Source: CAYNYM01 sp049366815 (GTDB lineage: Bacteria > Desulfobacterota > DSM-4660 > Desulfatiglandales > HGW-15). Taken from it: a stretch of DNA of 26,441 nt. The notes under the pieces were generated by a model, which saw only the letters and a list, made by a program, of their open reading frames with translations, had not been told where the DNA came from and made no database searches. A program made the translations under genes and the position numbers. Below, piece after piece: positions 16,158-25,083 of this stretch (positions are counted from its first letter, which is position 1; every line of letters starts with the position of its first letter). The stretch lies in contig JBMNCO010000178.1 of assembly GCA_049366815.1 (NCBI GenBank), positions 1 to 26,441 of the forward strand. Direction: 5' to 3'.

Positions 16158-16648
16158 GAATCAAACCTTTCCACTTTCAGGGCAAGGGCCTTTAGTGACG
16201 TATGAGTTTTCTTGACTGCATTTTTCAGGTTTTCAGGGAGTCGAGATTTTAGATTCATGACCTTGATTCCGATCAAATCAATTTCCCCGATGAGCTTTTC
16301 TTTTTCCTTGTCTATTTTTCCCCGCATGTGTCCTTCTCCATGCCCTTCGTTGTGCCCTTCATAATTCTCTGGACGTTGATATTAATCATAGTTCAGAATA
16401 GTTATAACTATCCCATGTGTGACCTCCATGGTGACCACCGTACGGGTCTTCGTAAAAAATTTTATAACGCCCCTAATTTTCTTTATGGAACACTTTTCAG
16501 ACCGGTACCCAACCTTAAAGGCCATGGCCTGACGCAGGCTTTCCAGGGTTGTGAAAAATTGTCCTCTTTTCAGGTCACCGTGGTCTTTGTGACTGGTCTG
16601 TAACAACATCCATACCCAAAGCTTAAGGTACAATGGTGGATGCTTCAT
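16154..16648 (-). pseudogene. Phage-type winged-helix replication protein, split by an in-frame TAA
   Basis: The ATG at 16648 (AGAGGA 5 nt upstream) opens MKHPPLYLKLWVWMLLQTSH, LKRGQFFTTLESLRQAMAF and TMEVTHGIVITILNYD, then TAA at 16382-16384. The same frame continues without shift: YQRPENYEGHNEGHGEGHMR and a charged helix ending KALALKVERFDS at 16154, where it overlaps the dnaB start. Proteins of this type normally run through a NYxxYQNPxNYEGHNEGH linker, so the TAA is a nonsense mutation, perhaps of a TTA codon. The whole would be 164 aa. The distal 57 codons could still be translated from ATG 16327, which has a purine-rich ribosome site. Confidence 0.75.
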
Positions 16649-16712
16649 AATTCCTCTTTTTAAAGGCCTGTGTGAGAGCAAAATAAAGCCACGGGGATCA
16701 CCTGTCTTTCAC

Positions 16713-17165
16713 TCATAATGCTATACTCCTGTGGATTTTCAAACCGGGCAACCATCCCTTGATCACCCGATCCGGCATCCATCGAAGCGACCAAAAGGCA
16801 ACCTGGGCACGCAAGCTGAGAAAAAGGGACCTAAGCCGAGGACAATGGTTTTCACATAATTTGGCAAGGCTGACCTTCAGCACTTCAATGGCAATCCGGC
16901 GTGTCGGTCCGGGATATAGAGTTTCCGTCAGATGTTTGCAGTCCAGAAGACGTTTCATGAGTAACGCAACCGCATGGCATGTTTTCTGGCCGAAAACGAA
17001 TTTGACCACCAAGCCGTTACCTGCTGAATCGTGGTTTGCAATTAGGTCGACTTTCTTCCAGGACATTTTCTGCATCCCCATTAATTTAGGCAAAAATGGA
17101 GTTTTGGAAACCGCATAACGCATGGAGGATAAAGCATATAGCCCAACATTAGTTTCAACGGTCAC
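16713..17165 (-). CDS. Hypothetical protein of the mobile element
   Basis: An open frame between the AlpA-like gene and the split replication gene. A GTG at 17165, directly after AAAGGGG, is the most upstream start that does not overrun the AlpA-like gene much; an ATG at 17123 has no ribosome site. The product (about 150 aa) includes GLVVKFVFGQKTCHAVALLM and TLYPGPTRRIAIEVLKVSLA; it is basic, with no domain I recognise. The opposite strand also has a 119-codon open frame, so coding status is not certain. Position in a tightly packed operon favours a real or recently real gene. Confidence 0.4.
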   Translation of the reverse strand: MTVETNVGLYALSSMRYAVSKTPFLPKLMGMQKMSWKKVDLIANHDSAGNGLVVKFVFGQKTCHAVALLMKRLLDCKHLTETLYPGPTRRIAIEVLKVSLAKLCENHCPRLRSLFLSLRAQVAFWSLRWMPDRVIKGWLPGLKIHRSIAL

Positions 17166-17361
17166 CCCCTTTGCGCTCGGATGCCTTGGCATCGTCCCAT
17201 TCATCAACCTCATCTGAGAACCAACCAACTGAGTTTGCGCCCAACTGTACGCGCTGAGGAAAGTTGCCAAGCTTTTCCCATCGCCAAATGGTGGCATCGG
17301 AGACTCCGATCCTTGCGAGCAGCTCGGGTTTGCGGATGATTCGCCGTTTTTTCGTTTGCAT
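17155..17361 (-). CDS. AlpA-family transcriptional regulator / excisionase-like protein
   Basis: 68-aa DNA-binding protein starting at ATG 17361 (MQTKKRRIIRKPELLARIGV) with GAGGGG 6-7 nt upstream. It has the MerR-like winged helix of AlpA: RKPELLARIGVSDATIWRWE, then KLGNFPQRVQLGANSVGWFS and DEVDEWD. The family's hallmark LGxxxVGW is present as LGANSVGW. AlpA proteins of P4-like satellites and phage islands act as early-gene activators or directionality factors for the integrase. It is likely to govern the leftward replication operon that follows directly and the integrase upstream. Confidence 0.88.
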   Translation of the reverse strand: MQTKKRRIIRKPELLARIGVSDATIWRWEKLGNFPQRVQLGANSVGWFSDEVDEWDDAKASERKGGDR

Positions 17362-17574
17362 GATTTTTCCCCTCTTCAATTGTTTTTCCTTGATAAACAG
17401 CGCTTCTCACCCTTATAGATTTGAGAACTCCAAATTCATCTGTTTCAGGACGTGACGGGAGGGTTAGTAACTCTTTGAGAATAATAGGAAAAAATTCAGG
17501 AAAATTTTTTTTTGTGATGGGCTGGAATGTTGTTGGAGTTCTCCAATAGGCCGAGTTGGAGAATTTTTAAAGGG

Positions 17575-18702
17575 TCAGTTTGTCACCAGTTTGTCGACTT
17601 GTTCCTTAGTCAGCAATCGACGATGGATTGCATGGTTTGAGGCCTCTGCGAATTGCATCGAGATATCGTTGTATCGATAATTCTTTGTTGGTGTACCCAT
17701 TTTATTGGCAAGGGTCTCTACAACCTTAATCAATGTGTCATTGTCAAGCGCTTCAAGTCCTGTACCCTTACCGAGTGAATCGTCACCCGTTTTAAACTTA
17801 AAGCAATATGTGCCGGGCCCCGCTGCTTTATCTTTCTCATAAAGTTTGAACTTTGAGGGAAAATCCAACCCGTAATGCGTGCGCAAAAAGTCTATCAGCT
17901 TGGAATTGATATTAAGTAGAAGCTTTATTCGAGCATCGTAGAGTCTTCGATTGGAAGAAGCGCCCACAGAGAAGATCGGCCTCTTGGCATGTATCATTTC
18001 TATGAGCGCAGACCATTCTTTGCTTTTGTTGCGAAACTTGAGGCCATCACGAGCGTGGATCTCTGCAGTTCGCCCCGGAAGGCGAATTTTGATCCCCTCG
18101 TTGCTTTCGAACGCCACTTCGATGTTTCGGACAAAGGCTTCTATGTCGTCCGAGGAAGGTTTCAACCCCTTTTCCTCGGCCCGCTTTGCTGCGAAGTGTC
18201 TTTCTATGTCCTGACGTAAGAATAATCTTGAGGCTGACGCAAGGCTTTTTACAATTGTTAACTTCTTCAATTCTTCAATCGAGGTCATTTTTTGTGGGCA
18301 GTTTTCATAAACAAAGCCTTTCCATGAGTTCAGACTGTCCGATCCGTTTCTTTTCCTGCATTTTTCAAGATATTCATGCAATTCTTTAAGTTCTTTAGTG
18401 GTGCTTTCAAATTTATTTTTTATGATATCAACTTCGAGGTCTATGTTAAATTCTATCTCGCAAAGAGCCGACTTTAATTCTTCCTGGTGATTTCTTAGTG
18501 CTATTTCTAACTCTTTCTCCAAATCTCTTGCGTCATCTTTTTTGGTTTTGATCCGTTGCATACACCATGTAACATCAGGTGGTGGAACCTCTTCATCCAA
18601 TTCATCATATGGCTGTATCCCTGTGGATATGATCTTTTTATACAGTTGAATAGGTCTAATATGATATTTTTCGATTATCTTTTCTCCTGAAATGAGCTCC
18701 AT
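17575..18702 (-). CDS. Unknown 375-aa protein between integrase and alpA (cargo position)
   Basis: Soluble charged protein, no signal or membrane segment. The N-terminus (MELISGEKIIEKYHIRPIQL) looks like a short helix-turn-helix-like module. Residues about 50-125 are Glu/Lys-rich with heptad-like spacing (ARDLEKELEIALRNHQEELK), likely a coiled coil. The C-terminal half contains LPGRTAEIHARDGLKFRNKS, a Tyr/Lys-rich strand region and a final helix. I recognise no catalytic motif. The DNA is more AT-rich than the flanking integrase and helicase genes, suggesting separate acquisition. No good ribosome site precedes ATG 18702. It sits where satellites and islands carry accessory genes, so an anti-phage or helper-interference role is possible but unproven. 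Confidence 0.7.
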   Translation of the reverse strand: MELISGEKIIEKYHIRPIQLYKKIISTGIQPYDELDEEVPPPDVTWCMQRIKTKKDDARDLEKELEIALRNHQEELKSALCEIEFNIDLEVDIIKNKFESTTKELKELHEYLEKCRKRNGSDSLNSWKGFVYENCPQKMTSIEELKKLTIVKSLASASRLFLRQDIERHFAAKRAEEKGLKPSSDDIEAFVRNIEVAFESNEGIKIRLPGRTAEIHARDGLKFRNKSKEWSALIEMIHAKRPIFSVGASSNRRLYDARIKLLLNINSKLIDFLRTHYGLDFPSKFKLYEKDKAAGPGTYCFKFKTGDDSLGKGTGLEALDNDTLIKVVETLANKMGTPTKNYRYNDISMQFAEASNHAIHRRLLTKEQVDKLVTN

Positions 18703-18958
18703 GAATTTTTTAAATATACCTCCCGCGTCAAAATCGTATAATTTTTAGGGGTGAAAAACAAAAAACTTTTCTCTGAGGGAACAAGCGAGGGTAACGACTT
18801 AATCGGCCTATGGACGATGGGCATTCACGTTCTCTTTCCATCGTTGGAGCAGGTGGCAATGTCTGTAAATCAATAATACTTCGGTTTGAAGGCGTGACGC
18901 CCGATTTGAGATAGCCAGTGATGCCATCGGGTGGACTCCGAATCGCCCAGGAAGGCAT
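18703..18958. other. Gap between integrase and unknown gene
   Basis: 256 bp. The 76-codon minus-strand frame here is Pro/Ser/Arg-rich and has no recognisable content. I see no clear terminator or promoter. Confidence 0.4.
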
Positions 18959-20185
18959 TCAGCCCTGTCTTCCCCTGAATTGAATGATCTTGCCTTTCGA
19001 GTGTTCAGAAATATTCACGATTTGTGCCAAACGGTTTTCCCACCGTTCAAGCGCATGCCTTTTTTCTTTCAGGTACGGGTGTTGATTGTAAATGGCGAGC
19101 ATCCCTTGTAGCTTGTGCCCAAGGAGGCGCTCTGCCACGATGTCGCCAATGCCAAGCTCGGCCAATTTGGTGCGTACCGTTCTCCGTAAATCATGGGGAG
19201 TGAATGCCTGCTCTATGCCCTCGATTTCCGACCAGTGACGGGAAATGGCCCTGGTGATCGATGGCCTAGTGATCGCCTTGGCCAGTTTGTGGCTGGACCG
19301 AAAAACGAAAGGGCAGTCGTTGCCATTATAGGTTCGGGCCTCTTCGATTACGGCCCAGGCCATGGGGCAGATCGGAACAATTTGGGGCTCGGCACCCTTC
19401 ATCCGGCTTGCAGGGATGTTCCACAGCATCGCGTCAGCGTCGATCTCATCCCACGCCATGCCCGCAATCTCCCCAGGTCGCTGGCCGGTCAGAAGGATAA
19501 GCTTCAATGCAAGCTTTGTTACTCGATAGATGTCAATGATCTTGTTCTCAAGGTGCAAGGCAGCCCACAGGGCCTTGATTTCCGCATCGGTCAGAGTTCG
19601 CTTGCGGGAGACTTCTCTCGTTTTGCGCATCCCGACTAGTGGCGAATGCTTAATAATACCCCGTTCAGCAGCAAAATTGAACATTCTTACCAAAACACCC
19701 TGCAAGCGATTCGCCGTGATCGGAGCCCGCTCACGCACCAAGTCAAGCAAGATGACCGCATCCCGCCGCGTGATATCCTTCACTTTCTTTTTCCGCCACG
19801 GCGTTAAGGCATCTTTCTTGACCAAGCGCCACCTTTCACTCCCGGAAGGAGTTTTGCCCAGTTCCATTTCCCAAAACTCGGAGAGCAGCTCCTCAAAGTT
19901 CGGTGCCGCCTTTCGTTTGGACTTAATCTCTTTCGCCTTAGCGCCCGGGTCGATGCCACGTTGAAGGTCTGAGACGGCCACCGCGTGCCGTTCTCGGGCC
20001 ATGGCCATCGTAACCCCGGGGTACGCACCAAGGGTCATGCGTCGGGGCACTCCTTCGAAATTGTATCTAAAAATCCAGGACTTAGCTCCAGAGGGATGGA
20101 CTCTGACATAGAGTCCGTTTCCATCCAAAACCTCGTACCGATGTCCTTTTAGGGGTATTTTTCGGACTTGCAAATCGGTTAACAT
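18959..20185 (-). CDS. int: P4-type tyrosine recombinase (integrase)
   Basis: 408-aa site-specific recombinase from ATG 20185 (MLTDLQVRKIPLKGHRYEVL), a typical P4-integrase opening with the DUF4102-like arm-binding domain (GLYVRVHPSGAKSWIFRY). The core-binding domain spans about 95-190. The catalytic domain has Arg236 in LLTGQRPGEI, His331 and Arg334 in HDLRRT, His357 in LLGHK and the nucleophile Tyr366 in MLAIYNQHPY. All key residues are present, so it may be functional. Its 5' end lies 181 bp from the tRNA-Pro fragment that marks an att site, the usual target type for this family. A further upstream start would add 17 residues but spoils the family's N-terminus. Confidence 0.95.
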   Translation of the reverse strand: MLTDLQVRKIPLKGHRYEVLDGNGLYVRVHPSGAKSWIFRYNFEGVPRRMTLGAYPGVTMAMARERHAVAVSDLQRGIDPGAKAKEIKSKRKAAPNFEELLSEFWEMELGKTPSGSERWRLVKKDALTPWRKKKVKDITRRDAVILLDLVRERAPITANRLQGVLVRMFNFAAERGIIKHSPLVGMRKTREVSRKRTLTDAEIKALWAALHLENKIIDIYRVTKLALKLILLTGQRPGEIAGMAWDEIDADAMLWNIPASRMKGAEPQIVPICPMAWAVIEEARTYNGNDCPFVFRSSHKLAKAITRPSITRAISRHWSEIEGIEQAFTPHDLRRTVRTKLAELGIGDIVAERLLGHKLQGMLAIYNQHPYLKEKRHALERWENRLAQIVNISEHSKGKIIQFRGRQG

Positions 20186-20365
20186 AATGATTTTACACCT
20201 CAAATCAAAAATTTTGGGGTACAACATGGGGTACAAGATTGGGGTGTATAAGGGTGTTTTTCACCACGTTTCACTGCAATCCAAATTAGGAAATTTTGTC
20301 AATAATGTCAATATGTAAAATGAATTTATGAAGAAGGATGAAATGAAGTGAAAAACGTCGGTTTT

Positions 20366-20413
<48 letters not shown>

Positions 20414-20425
20414 TTCCGTTTCAAC

Positions 20426-20530
20426 CGACCAATCATCCCTTTATACCTTTTAAAAGGCAAAAGGGGCAAAGGTTATGTCGGCATGACAAATGATCTGCCG
20501 AGACGACTAAAAGAGCATGCAGTTTGCAGT
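20426..20530 (+). pseudogene. GIY-YIG endonuclease-like fragment
   Basis: Just after the att repeat the frame reads PIIPLYLLKGKRGKGYVGMT then NDLPRRLKEH, matching the start of UPF0213/GIY-YIG proteins (YxYxLK...GxxYVGxTxDLxRRLxEH). No start codon lies near, and the frame soon runs into the antisense of the next gene's 3' end, where the similarity stops. Intact members have about 90-100 aa. It is therefore a fragment of about 30 residues, perhaps truncated by the rearrangement that placed the flavoenzyme gene here. Confidence 0.65.
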
Positions 20531-20551
20531 GACGGTGCGAAGACATCGCGT

Positions 20552-22573
20552 TTAATCCACCAGAAACAGGGTCTGATTGCTCAAGCCGTGCAGGAGGCTG
20601 GCGGACACGCTCCCCAGCAACCTGCGTTTGATCCCGGACAGGCCCCGTTTACCCATGATGATGGTGCCGTAGTCACCCTCCTTGACAAATTCAAGGAGAC
20701 TGTCAGGTATATCACCTCGTTCGGGAACCATGTGGAGTCGAAGATCGTCGTCCCAGCCTGCAATTCCCTTGAGCTCCTCCCATCTTTTTTTGACCGGTGC
20801 CGGTGAACCTGTTAATACATGGACGAAATCCAAGTTGAGGCCCCCTTTCCCGGCATAGGTGTAACCGACGAACTTCAGGGCCAGGAGTGTGCTCGTGGAA
20901 AGATCAACAGGGACCAGGATATTACTTTGATGTGGACTGGATCCGATAAGGGCCATGACCTTTCCACGTACCTTGTAAAGGAGCCTTTCCCTCCATGCCT
21001 GATTTCGGTTCTTGCCGAGAAATATCACCCCGTGATGACCTCTTTCTATTGCGTCGTTCACCGCTTTCTCAGCCGTATCCTTCACGACGCTGTCCATGAC
21101 ATCTATGTTCGGGTCAACATAACCCAACTGTTGCAGCGTTCCCTTGCTCCAGATGAGAAAATCCTTTTTTTCAGTCGGGCTCAAAGGCGACTCTCCGGAT
21201 CCTTCGAGGAAAAGAAGGGTCAGTGGAATGGGGAGCGTACCCCGTCTTTTTTCGGGAACAAAAAGGGGCAGGGCCGACTTAAACAATTCCAAATCATCTA
21301 TATCTGACGCAACCCAGATATCCTTGTACATTCTGCTGAGGAGCTTTTGATCCAGATCAATACTCTCCTGAAGAGGTCTCGGCCATTGCACACAGTTGAA
21401 GCCCTGGTCCAAAATGACCCGCTTCAGACAATTATTGCAATTGATACAATGTGTGATTTCCTTTTCCCGCCCTTCTTTTACCTTTTTGACCCAGTCAAAA
21501 TCCACCCGGAGTGGCCGGCCCAGTCCGATCAGATCGGCTACGCCTTCATCGATCAGAGTTCGGGCAAGAGACGGTTTAATGATCCTTCCGGAGATAATCG
21601 TGGGGATTGTTACCTCACTTGTCAGTCTTGATACATCATTGCGCAGGTAGGCCGGCCGGGACATTTTCTTCAAGGCTTGTGATGAAAAAATAGAGCTGTA
21701 GGTGCCCGCAGCGGCTGAAAGATAGGCGATACCCTCATCTTGCAGCTTCCCGGCCAAGGTCAATGCCTCTTGAAGATCGATTCCACCCGGTACCCATTCT
21801 TCGAGAATGAGTCGGAAACCGACAGGGAAATCCGCGGGGAGCCTTTTTTTCACCTCCCTTATCACGGAAAGCGGGATGGCCGTCCGGTTCTCAAATTCTC
21901 CCCCGGTCATAGATGTTTCCTTGTTGGTAAAAGCGGAAAGAAATTGGCACAAGAGATAACCGTTGGCACCGTGGAGTTCGATCATGTCGAACCCCGCCTG
22001 AAAGGCCCGGAACGCGGCATCCCCGAATTGCCTGACGACCTTTTGAGAATCCTCGAGGGTCATAGCCCGCCTCCAGGTACTGAAGAGCCTCAAAAAATAG
22101 CGCGTCAGGCCAAAGCGCTTTTCAAAGGGGAAGAAATTCATGAAGTCTTTCAGTGCCGTGACATTGAAGGCAAGGTTTTCACTATCGGCGGGTGAGGGAA
22201 GCAGAGGTTGCTCTGTTTTGGCGAAACGACCCGTATGGTTGAGTTGCAGGCAGGCCACCGCACCCCGTTCTCTGATCGCCCCGGCCACTTTTGTCAAACC
22301 GGGGAGAAACGCGTCATGATCCACCCGCAGGTTATATATGGATCCAATGCCGTCAGGGGCCACTGCAGCATTGGCCACGACCACCATGGCCACTCCCGAA
22401 TCGGCCAGCCGGGTGTAATGGTCCATCAAGAGCGCACTGACCCTACCGCCGGGATGGGCATAACCCGTGTATACGGGCAATGCAACCAGCCGGTTTTTTA
22501 ACGTTATAGGTCCAACCCGGAGAGGGCTGAAGATGACGTCCTTCATGGTTTCAGCGGGTTTGTCCGGCCTCAT
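20552..22573 (-). CDS. Old-Yellow-Enzyme-type Fe-S flavoprotein fused to two UspA-like domains
   Basis: 673 aa. Residues 10-365 form an FMN TIM barrel of the NADH:flavin oxidoreductase/2,4-dienoyl-CoA reductase group: SPLRVGPITLKNRLV, LQLNHTGR, the segment MIELHGANGYLLCQFLS and LIGLGRPLRVD. Cys376, 379, 382 and 394 (CINCNNC, then GFNC) give the 4Fe-4S site of that group. The FAD/NAD(P) domain that normally follows is replaced. Residues about 445-545 look like a degenerate universal-stress domain. Residues 550-673 form a good one, beginning NILVPVDLST, with the ATP motif G-2X-G-9X-GS (GKRGLSGIKRRLLGSVS, 641-657). Without its reductase domain the enzyme needs another electron donor. It diverges from an FAD protein gene, a possible partner. 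Confidence 0.9.
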   Translation of the reverse strand: MRPDKPAETMKDVIFSPLRVGPITLKNRLVALPVYTGYAHPGGRVSALLMDHYTRLADSGVAMVVVANAAVAPDGIGSIYNLRVDHDAFLPGLTKVAGAIRERGAVACLQLNHTGRFAKTEQPLLPSPADSENLAFNVTALKDFMNFFPFEKRFGLTRYFLRLFSTWRRAMTLEDSQKVVRQFGDAAFRAFQAGFDMIELHGANGYLLCQFLSAFTNKETSMTGGEFENRTAIPLSVIREVKKRLPADFPVGFRLILEEWVPGGIDLQEALTLAGKLQDEGIAYLSAAAGTYSSIFSSQALKKMSRPAYLRNDVSRLTSEVTIPTIISGRIIKPSLARTLIDEGVADLIGLGRPLRVDFDWVKKVKEGREKEITHCINCNNCLKRVILDQGFNCVQWPRPLQESIDLDQKLLSRMYKDIWVASDIDDLELFKSALPLFVPEKRRGTLPIPLTLLFLEGSGESPLSPTEKKDFLIWSKGTLQQLGYVDPNIDVMDSVVKDTAEKAVNDAIERGHHGVIFLGKNRNQAWRERLLYKVRGKVMALIGSSPHQSNILVPVDLSTSTLLALKFVGYTYAGKGGLNLDFVHVLTGSPAPVKKRWEELKGIAGWDDDLRLHMVPERGDIPDSLLEFVKEGDYGTIIMGKRGLSGIKRRLLGSVSASLLHGLSNQTLFLVD

Positions 22574-23028
22574 GTTTACTCTTTTTCAGTTGGTTTGGCT
22601 GCAAGATAGTCCCCATGCAGAAATACATGACTTCAGGGATGGATCGCTCTGCCACCGACATCCGGTGTTCACAGTCCTATGCCCTGCCTTTTTGCATACC
22701 CTCCGCCGATAACTGATCGTTGAGGGCGGTTAGAGGGAGCCCGGGAGGGCCCTTTTCCGGATAAGCACGAGATGACAATTTTGAGACCTCCGGGTTACCG
22801 TATACATGCATTGCTTTAAGAGTGGATATGAATTAATACAATAACTATTAGGGCCATATTCCTGAACGATGTCAAGTCCCGACAACATGCGTCACTGCAT
22901 CATGAGGGTTTAAATATGGTTGGGAAAGGCAAAATCCTCTATTTTGACGCCGACTCCTTTAAATAGGGAGGCGCAGGAGTTATCCGGATTGTGCCGCTAC
23001 CCAGACCATTTCTGGAAGAACGTGAAAG
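22574..23028. other. Divergent intergenic region
   Basis: 455 bp between two divergent flavoprotein genes; it must hold both promoters. There is a GC-rich imperfect inverted repeat near 22732-22757 (AGGGAGCCC ... GGGCCCTTTT) that could be a weak terminator-like hairpin. I see no -24/-12 element and no gene. Confidence 0.4.
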
Positions 23029-25083
23029 ATGATATCGGCTGAAGATCAAAAGATAATCGATGGCATGAAATCGCCGGGAAAGGAGGAAAAGCGATTTGTT
23101 GTCGTTGGGGGGGGATCGGCAGGATCTTTTTTCGCCATACATCTCCTCAGGGAGGCGAAGCGCCTGGGTCAGGATATCGAGGTGCTCATCATTGAAAAAA
23201 ATGAGATCGAAAAGAAACAGGATAATCATCGGTCTCCAGAGGGGGGGGATTCAGGGGCCGAAGTCACCTTACCCACGTTCAACACCCTGATGGATCAATG
23301 GGAAATCGAGAATGCCGGGAAGACGATCCAGCGCGAAATAGATAGGGTATGGATACACGGAATGTGGAAGAATATTCCTCTCAAAGTTCCGAAAAAGACG
23401 ACAATCCATTCGGTATTGCGGGCTGCATTGCCGGCCAAGATCAAGTACGAGGAAGGCGGGGTTAACGCATTCCTCCTCAGAAAAGCGATCCAAGAAGGGG
23501 CGCAGGTCCTCACTGGAGAGGTCCTGAAGATAGAGTCCCCGGGTTCAGGCATGCTCTATCTTGCAAGCATACTGGTTTCAGGAAAGGTGTTATCCATCCC
23601 GGCCTCTTTTGTGACCGTTGCCACCGGAGTCAACGCCAGGTCCGGCGGAGACTACAGGGACAGTGAGATTATGCGTTCGATACAGAGGATTAATCCGGAT
23701 TTTGTCCCCGCCAGGCCGAGGAGGACCATCGTATTCGATTTACGAGTCCCGCGTGAATCTCTTGTCAGGAATCTGAATAATGAGGTCCACTTTATCGAGT
23801 ATGGATCAAAGACCCTCGCGTTGGAGCGTATCACATTGATCCCGCGGGGGGTATCCCTGACTGTTGCTGCGATCGGAAAACTCATCGACTGCGCTGTTTT
23901 CCCTGAAGAAACGTTCAAGGTGATCAGACAAATAGTCGGGCTTCCTCAGTTGGAAAGAATTCTTCCGGACATCGCAAGCTGTCCCGTCGCCTGCGCCCGT
24001 TCTCCGATGATGACGGTCGGTGTGGCAAGAAATCCTTATGGGGATGGTCTGTGTCTTATCGGCGATGTGGTCGGCTCACGCTTGCACAAGGACGGCCTGT
24101 ATGCGCCATATCTAACCGGGTCTCGCCTTGCGCACATTGTCCTGCATCATGGAAGCGACAAGAAGACCCTTTCCAAGCTGTTTGGAAAAGAAGTCAAATG
24201 GTTGTCCTGGGATAACCGGTTCGGAAGGCTGGTGATTCGAGTGATGCAACTTGGCTTCAGCAATCCACTTATGAGCAGGATCCTTTATCAGACATTCGCC
24301 ACGGAGCTGAAGATCAGGGATAAGAGCAAAAGGCCTTTGGGCGATGTTTTGTGGAAGATTGCCTGCGGGGACTCCGATTACAGGGAAATATTGATGGATA
24401 TGTTCAATTGCCGTATTCTGCGTTCCTTTATGATCGGTGGGGTGCTGGTCACGGTACGAAATATCCTCACGGAATTATTTTTCGGCTTAAGGTGGGGAGA
24501 ATACGGCAGATATCCCACCGTGATCCCAAAGGAGAAAAGGAAAAATCTAAAGACCTCCATTTTTTTCTCACTTGGAACCGCCCTGGATGCATCCCCTGAG
24601 TTCGAGCGAATGTATGCCATAAAGATCAAGGCATCCAAGAGGGCGATTTTCGAAGAACTCGGAAAATTCGGAGATGAAAGAAGGAGGTATCTTAATCTCC
24701 GATTTGTCGAAATCGTGCGGACATCCGGGCTTCCCAATCAGTTGGATTCAACAATCAGATATAAGGCAAGTGTCTTGCCCATAGCGCTTGACATGCACTT
24801 GAAACGCGTGGTGCCGGAGGAAGTTCTTTTCTACGAAGTGAGTGAGAAATTTGCGGACAGGGGAAAGCTGATTTTTGAAATAAGGCCTACAAAAGACGGA
24901 AATCACAGACTTGTCATTTACACCGCATTTGATTTCAAGAGAGGCGGAGGGGTGGGAACAAAAATTTTCTGGAGATTTTTTCGTCTTTTTTTCCCGGCCT
25001 TCCTCCATGACATCGTATGGAACCATGCCCTATGCACTATCAAGCAAGAGGCAGAGTCCGCAGGAAAGGATCTAGTCGTGTAA
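23029..25083 (+). CDS. FAD-dependent oxidoreductase with extra C-terminal domain
   Basis: 684 aa. The N-terminal Rossmann motif VVVGGGSAGSFFAIHLL (24-40) and the second FAD motif LCLIGDVVGSRLHKDGLY (341-358, Gly345-Asp346) place it near the geranylgeranyl-reductase/FixC-like class of flavoproteins, which saturate lipids or take electrons from small carriers. Residues about 375-530 are a helical region of unknown type. The last 150 residues (from SPEFERMYAIKIKASKRAIF to the membrane-proximal FWRFFRLFFPAFLHDIV) resemble a START/SRPBCC-like lipid-binding fold, but this is pattern only. The start ATG has only a weak ribosome site. It diverges from the OYE-Usp gene; a shared lipid or quinone substrate is conceivable. 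Confidence 0.8.
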   Translation: MISAEDQKIIDGMKSPGKEEKRFVVVGGGSAGSFFAIHLLREAKRLGQDIEVLIIEKNEIEKKQDNHRSPEGGDSGAEVTLPTFNTLMDQWEIENAGKTIQREIDRVWIHGMWKNIPLKVPKKTTIHSVLRAALPAKIKYEEGGVNAFLLRKAIQEGAQVLTGEVLKIESPGSGMLYLASILVSGKVLSIPASFVTVATGVNARSGGDYRDSEIMRSIQRINPDFVPARPRRTIVFDLRVPRESLVRNLNNEVHFIEYGSKTLALERITLIPRGVSLTVAAIGKLIDCAVFPEETFKVIRQIVGLPQLERILPDIASCPVACARSPMMTVGVARNPYGDGLCLIGDVVGSRLHKDGLYAPYLTGSRLAHIVLHHGSDKKTLSKLFGKEVKWLSWDNRFGRLVIRVMQLGFSNPLMSRILYQTFATELKIRDKSKRPLGDVLWKIACGDSDYREILMDMFNCRILRSFMIGGVLVTVRNILTELFFGLRWGEYGRYPTVIPKEKRKNLKTSIFFSLGTALDASPEFERMYAIKIKASKRAIFEELGKFGDERRRYLNLRFVEIVRTSGLPNQLDSTIRYKASVLPIALDMHLKRVVPEEVLFYEVSEKFADRGKLIFEIRPTKDGNHRLVIYTAFDFKRGGGVGTKIFWRFFRLFFPAFLHDIVWNHALCTIKQEAESAGKDLVV

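Noticed and set aside
18728..18958. 76-codon minus-strand frame after the integrase stop
   Set aside because: Pro/Ser/Arg-rich, no start site, no family resemblance.
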